A stretch of 6,737 nt of DNA from an uncultured Prevotella sp. (GTDB lineage: Bacteria; Bacteroidota; Bacteroidia; Bacteroidales; Bacteroidaceae), in contig USJX01000113.1 of the NCBI GenBank assembly GCA_900555035.1, positions 1 to 6,737 of the forward strand, read 5' to 3'. Positions 6,081 through 6,737 of the stretch are shown here, piece by piece (within the stretch, counting starts at the first letter, position 1; each line of letters starts with the position of its first letter). The translations under genes and the position numbers were made by a program. Below the pieces are notes generated by a model, which was not told where the DNA came from, searched no databases, and was given only the letters and a program-made list of their open reading frames with translations.

Positions 6081-6587
6081 ATGGAAAAAGAAATACATTT
6101 AAGGGCTTTAGAACCAGAAGATTTGGATTTTCTCTATGAGATGGAGAATGATGAGAGCCTCTGGGAGGTGGGAAATACCAACGTTCCGTACTCCCGACAG
6201 GTGCTTTTGGATTACATTACCACATCTTCGGCTGACATATATGCTGACAAGCAAGTGCGATTCATCATAGAAAATGAGATGCATGAAAGGGTAGGTATCA
6301 TCGATCTGATGAATTTTGACCCTCGTCATCTGCGGGCTGAAGTAGGAATTGTGGTCAAAAAAGACTATCAGGGGCAAGGCTTCGCTCGATTGGCTCTGGC
6401 TCGTCTTTTGCTTTATGCTACGAATATACTCCATTTGCATCAAATTTATGCGATTGTAGGGGTTCGTAATGAAAAAATGGCAAAACTGCTAAAAATGTCT
6501 GGTTTTCAGGGTGATAAGGTGCTAAAGGGGTGGCTGCGCAATGGTGATGGATATGATGATGCATTTTTTTTTCAAACTTTTTTATAA
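6081..6587 (+). CDS. GNAT family N-acetyltransferase
   Basis: This 168-residue protein is a GCN5-related acetyltransferase that transfers acetyl from acetyl-CoA to an amine; the acceptor is unknown. It resembles the RimJ/RimL/SpeG-type group: IHLRALEPEDLDFLYEMEND (5-24) at the N-terminus, motif A EVGIVVKKDYQGQGFA (87-102) with the CoA-pyrophosphate loop Q97-x-x-G100-x-A102, and motif B-like IYAIVGVRNEKMAKLLKMSGF (122-142). I chose ATG at 6081 because the standard N-terminus begins there and it follows an A/G-rich stretch (agaaaaga). A TTG at 6057 would add eight residues, MIRKYEKR, and cannot be excluded. The 3' end is unusual: codons for FFF lie in a run of nine T (6564-6572). It follows the glycosyltransferase by 95 bp on the same strand and ends 16 bases before the -33 box of tRNA-Asp. 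The family call is firm. Confidence 0.88.
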   Translation: MEKEIHLRALEPEDLDFLYEMENDESLWEVGNTNVPYSRQVLLDYITTSSADIYADKQVRFIIENEMHERVGIIDLMNFDPRHLRAEVGIVVKKDYQGQGFARLALARLLLYATNILHLHQIYAIVGVRNEKMAKLLKMSGFQGDKVLKGWLRNGDGYDDAFFFQTFL

Positions 6588-6596
6588 AAATATTGC

Positions 6597-6654
6597 CGAA
6601 AAATTTGGTGGAATCAAAAAAATGTAGTACCTTTGCACTCGCAAATGAGAAATG
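6597..6654 (-). repeat. Right copy of the 58-bp inverted repeat (tRNA promoter and leader)
   Basis: This is the partner of 69-126 in opposite orientation, 54/58 identical, with the mismatches at the outer leader side and around the -33 box. Each copy drives a tRNA gene pointing out of the window. Confidence 0.9.
6604..6635 (+). promoter_or_regulatory. Promoter of tRNA-Asp, Bacteroidetes -33/-7 type
   Basis: TTTG (6604-6607) is followed after 20 bases by TACCTTTG (6628-6635), a perfect TAnnTTTG element. The spacer contains seven consecutive A (6616-6622). Transcription should begin about 6640, leaving a leader of about 45 bases to the tRNA at 6687. The stop codon of the acetyltransferase gene is only 16 bases upstream of the -33 box. 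Confidence 0.87.
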
Positions 6655-6686
6655 CTCCATAAGCAATTAAGAAATAAACTTAATTT

Positions 6687-6737
6687 GGTGCGTTAGTTCA
6701 GTTGGTTAGAATGCCTGCCTGTCACGCAGGAGGTCAC
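6687..6737 (+). tRNA. tRNA-Asp (anticodon GTC), 3' part cut off by the window edge
   Basis: The 5' acceptor strand GGTGCGT (6687-6693) is followed by TA, a D arm GTTC...GAAT, and an anticodon stem CCTGC/GCAGG around the loop CTGTCAC (6719-6725). The anticodon GTC is at 6721-6723 and reads aspartate codons. The T arm and the 3' acceptor strand lie beyond the window. Confidence 0.95.

Noticed and set aside
69..6654. The flanking inverted repeats as ends of a mobile element
   Set aside because: They contain working tRNA promoters, there is no transposase or integrase between them, and the enclosed genes (recR, cstA) are typical chromosomal genes.

Overview
The window looks like an ordinary chromosomal stretch from a Bacteroidales bacterium, most likely Prevotella/Segatella-like. 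The signs are the Bacteroidetes-type promoter (TTTG, 19-20 bases, TAnnTTTG), A-rich rather than Shine-Dalgarno-like sequence before start codons, a short CstA, and a secreted GHL10/DUF187 protein. The genus is a guess from overall resemblance; the order is fairly secure.

Layout, left to right. A tRNA-Lys(CTT) gene runs leftward off the edge (1-52), with its promoter at 88-118. Next, also leftward, is a secreted glycosyl-hydrolase-like family 10 protein (137-1861). A 135-bp divergent region (1862-1996) holds two facing, overlapping promoters. From there a rightward set of five protein genes begins: cstA-type transporter (1997-3532), recR (3583-4194), an unrecognised four-helix membrane protein (4270-4716), a family 2 glycosyltransferase with an extra C-terminal part (4753-5985) and a GNAT acetyltransferase (6081-6587). 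A tRNA-Asp(GTC) gene with its own promoter (6604-6635) runs off the right edge (6687-6737).

How the parts relate. The cstA to glycosyltransferase genes share a strand with gaps of 36-75 bp and no obvious terminator, so they may be co-transcribed; their known functions (nutrient uptake, recombinational repair, glycan synthesis) do not form one pathway. The GHL10 protein and CstA share a promoter region, which suggests linked expression.

I found no mobile element, CRISPR array, toxin-antitoxin pair or defence system. The most notable signals are non-coding: (1) a 58-bp promoter/leader shared 54/58 by the two tRNA genes in inverted orientation, about 6.5 kb apart; (2) 7-base-phased short tandem repeats filling the two gaps in front of consecutive genes that start with GTG and TTG; (3) overlapping divergent promoters carrying inverted repeats. 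No intergenic stretch reaches 300 bases.
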